Part shown: positions 5,461-5,620 of the stretch, piece after piece | Layout of the letters: each line of letters opens with the position of its first letter | How positions within the stretch are numbered: the first letter of the stretch is position 1 | Translations under genes and position numbers: made by a program | Notes under the pieces: generated by a model | The model's input: only the letters and a program-made list of their open reading frames with translations | Told to the model about the DNA's origin: nothing | The model's database searches: none | Source: an uncultured Pseudomonadota bacterium | Lineage (GTDB): Bacteria; SAR324; NAC60-12 | Assembly: GCA_913056375.1 (NCBI GenBank) | Contig: CAJXNF010000215.1 | Span: 1-5,620, forward strand | Reading direction: 5' to 3' | Length of the DNA: 5,620 bases

Positions 5461-5620
5461 ATTTGCTGAGAGCTGGCAGGACAGTACCCCGAACTTCCCC
5501 AAAGCCAATTCTGAGATAGCCAGCTCGTGAACAATATCCTCGTAAAATCACAGTATCTCCGTCTTCCAGAAAAGTTCTTGTTTCTCCGTTATCCAACGTT
5601 ATGGCTTCCTTGCCTCCCTT
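5459..5620 (-). CDS. fahA: Fumarylacetoacetase, C-terminal 53 residues (cut by window edge)
   Basis: The frame is open from the right edge (5620) to a TAA at 5459-5461 and gives 53 residues. These show the conserved end of fumarylacetoacetase: TRTFLEDGDTVILRGYC, then GY.RIGFGEVRGTVLPAL just before the stop. This tail closely matches what I recall of the vertebrate and bacterial enzymes (FLxDGDEV...GYC...GYRIGFG.C.G.VLPA). The enzyme hydrolyses fumarylacetoacetate to fumarate and acetoacetate, the last step of homogentisate breakdown. The catalytic and metal-binding residues lie upstream, outside the window. Finding it directly before maiA, whose product makes its substrate, confirms both calls. 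One feature differs from the pattern I recall: a Leu is inserted in GYLRIGFG compared with GYRIGFG. Confidence 0.9.
   Translation of the reverse strand, partial: KGGKEAITLDNGETRTFLEDGDTVILRGYCSRAGYLRIGFGEVRGTVLPALSK

Overview
The window reads as a stretch of ordinary bacterial chromosome that is densely coded, with short gaps and genes on both strands. Sampled lines are about 50-60% GC in the flavoprotein and isomerase genes and about 40% GC in the middle. An aerobic Gram-negative heterotroph fits best. The evidence is a homogentisate (tyrosine/phenylalanine) breakdown gene pair, a short QueE of the type found in proteobacteria such as E. coli, and a 3-hydroxyisobutyrate dehydrogenase-like enzyme. 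The lineage cannot be fixed from the sequence alone. I found no tRNA, rRNA, CRISPR array, insertion sequence or phage gene.

Left part (1-2481): the 3' end of an ABC-transporter permease gene is followed after 33 bp by a complete FAD-dependent oxidoreductase gene on the same strand. The two are probably the tail of one transport/catabolism operon. A beta-hydroxyacid dehydrogenase gene of the 3-hydroxyisobutyrate dehydrogenase family converges on it, and the two stop codons are only 2 bp apart.

Middle (2581-4101): a low-GC alpha/beta hydrolase gene on the minus strand is broken by a single-base frameshift in a run of seven G, exactly at its nucleophile elbow. A 94-bp divergent gap containing a perfect 10-bp inverted repeat separates it from queE, the radical-SAM enzyme of queuosine/7-deazaguanine synthesis. 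queE appears to start at TTG without a visible ribosome binding site.

Right part (4155-5620, all minus strand, so transcription enters from the right edge): the last 53 codons of fumarylacetoacetase lie at the window edge. A maleylacetoacetate isomerase gene (maiA, zeta-class GST) follows, with a ribosome binding site that overlaps the fumarylacetoacetase stop codon. A histidine-phosphatase-family gene comes 113 bp further on. The first two encode consecutive steps, maleylacetoacetate to fumarylacetoacetate to fumarate plus acetoacetate, and are almost certainly translationally coupled.

Nothing here demands a new biological system. The most useful second looks are the G7 frameshift, the unassigned permease/flavoprotein pair, the altered substrate loop of the dehydrogenase and the palindrome in the divergent gap.
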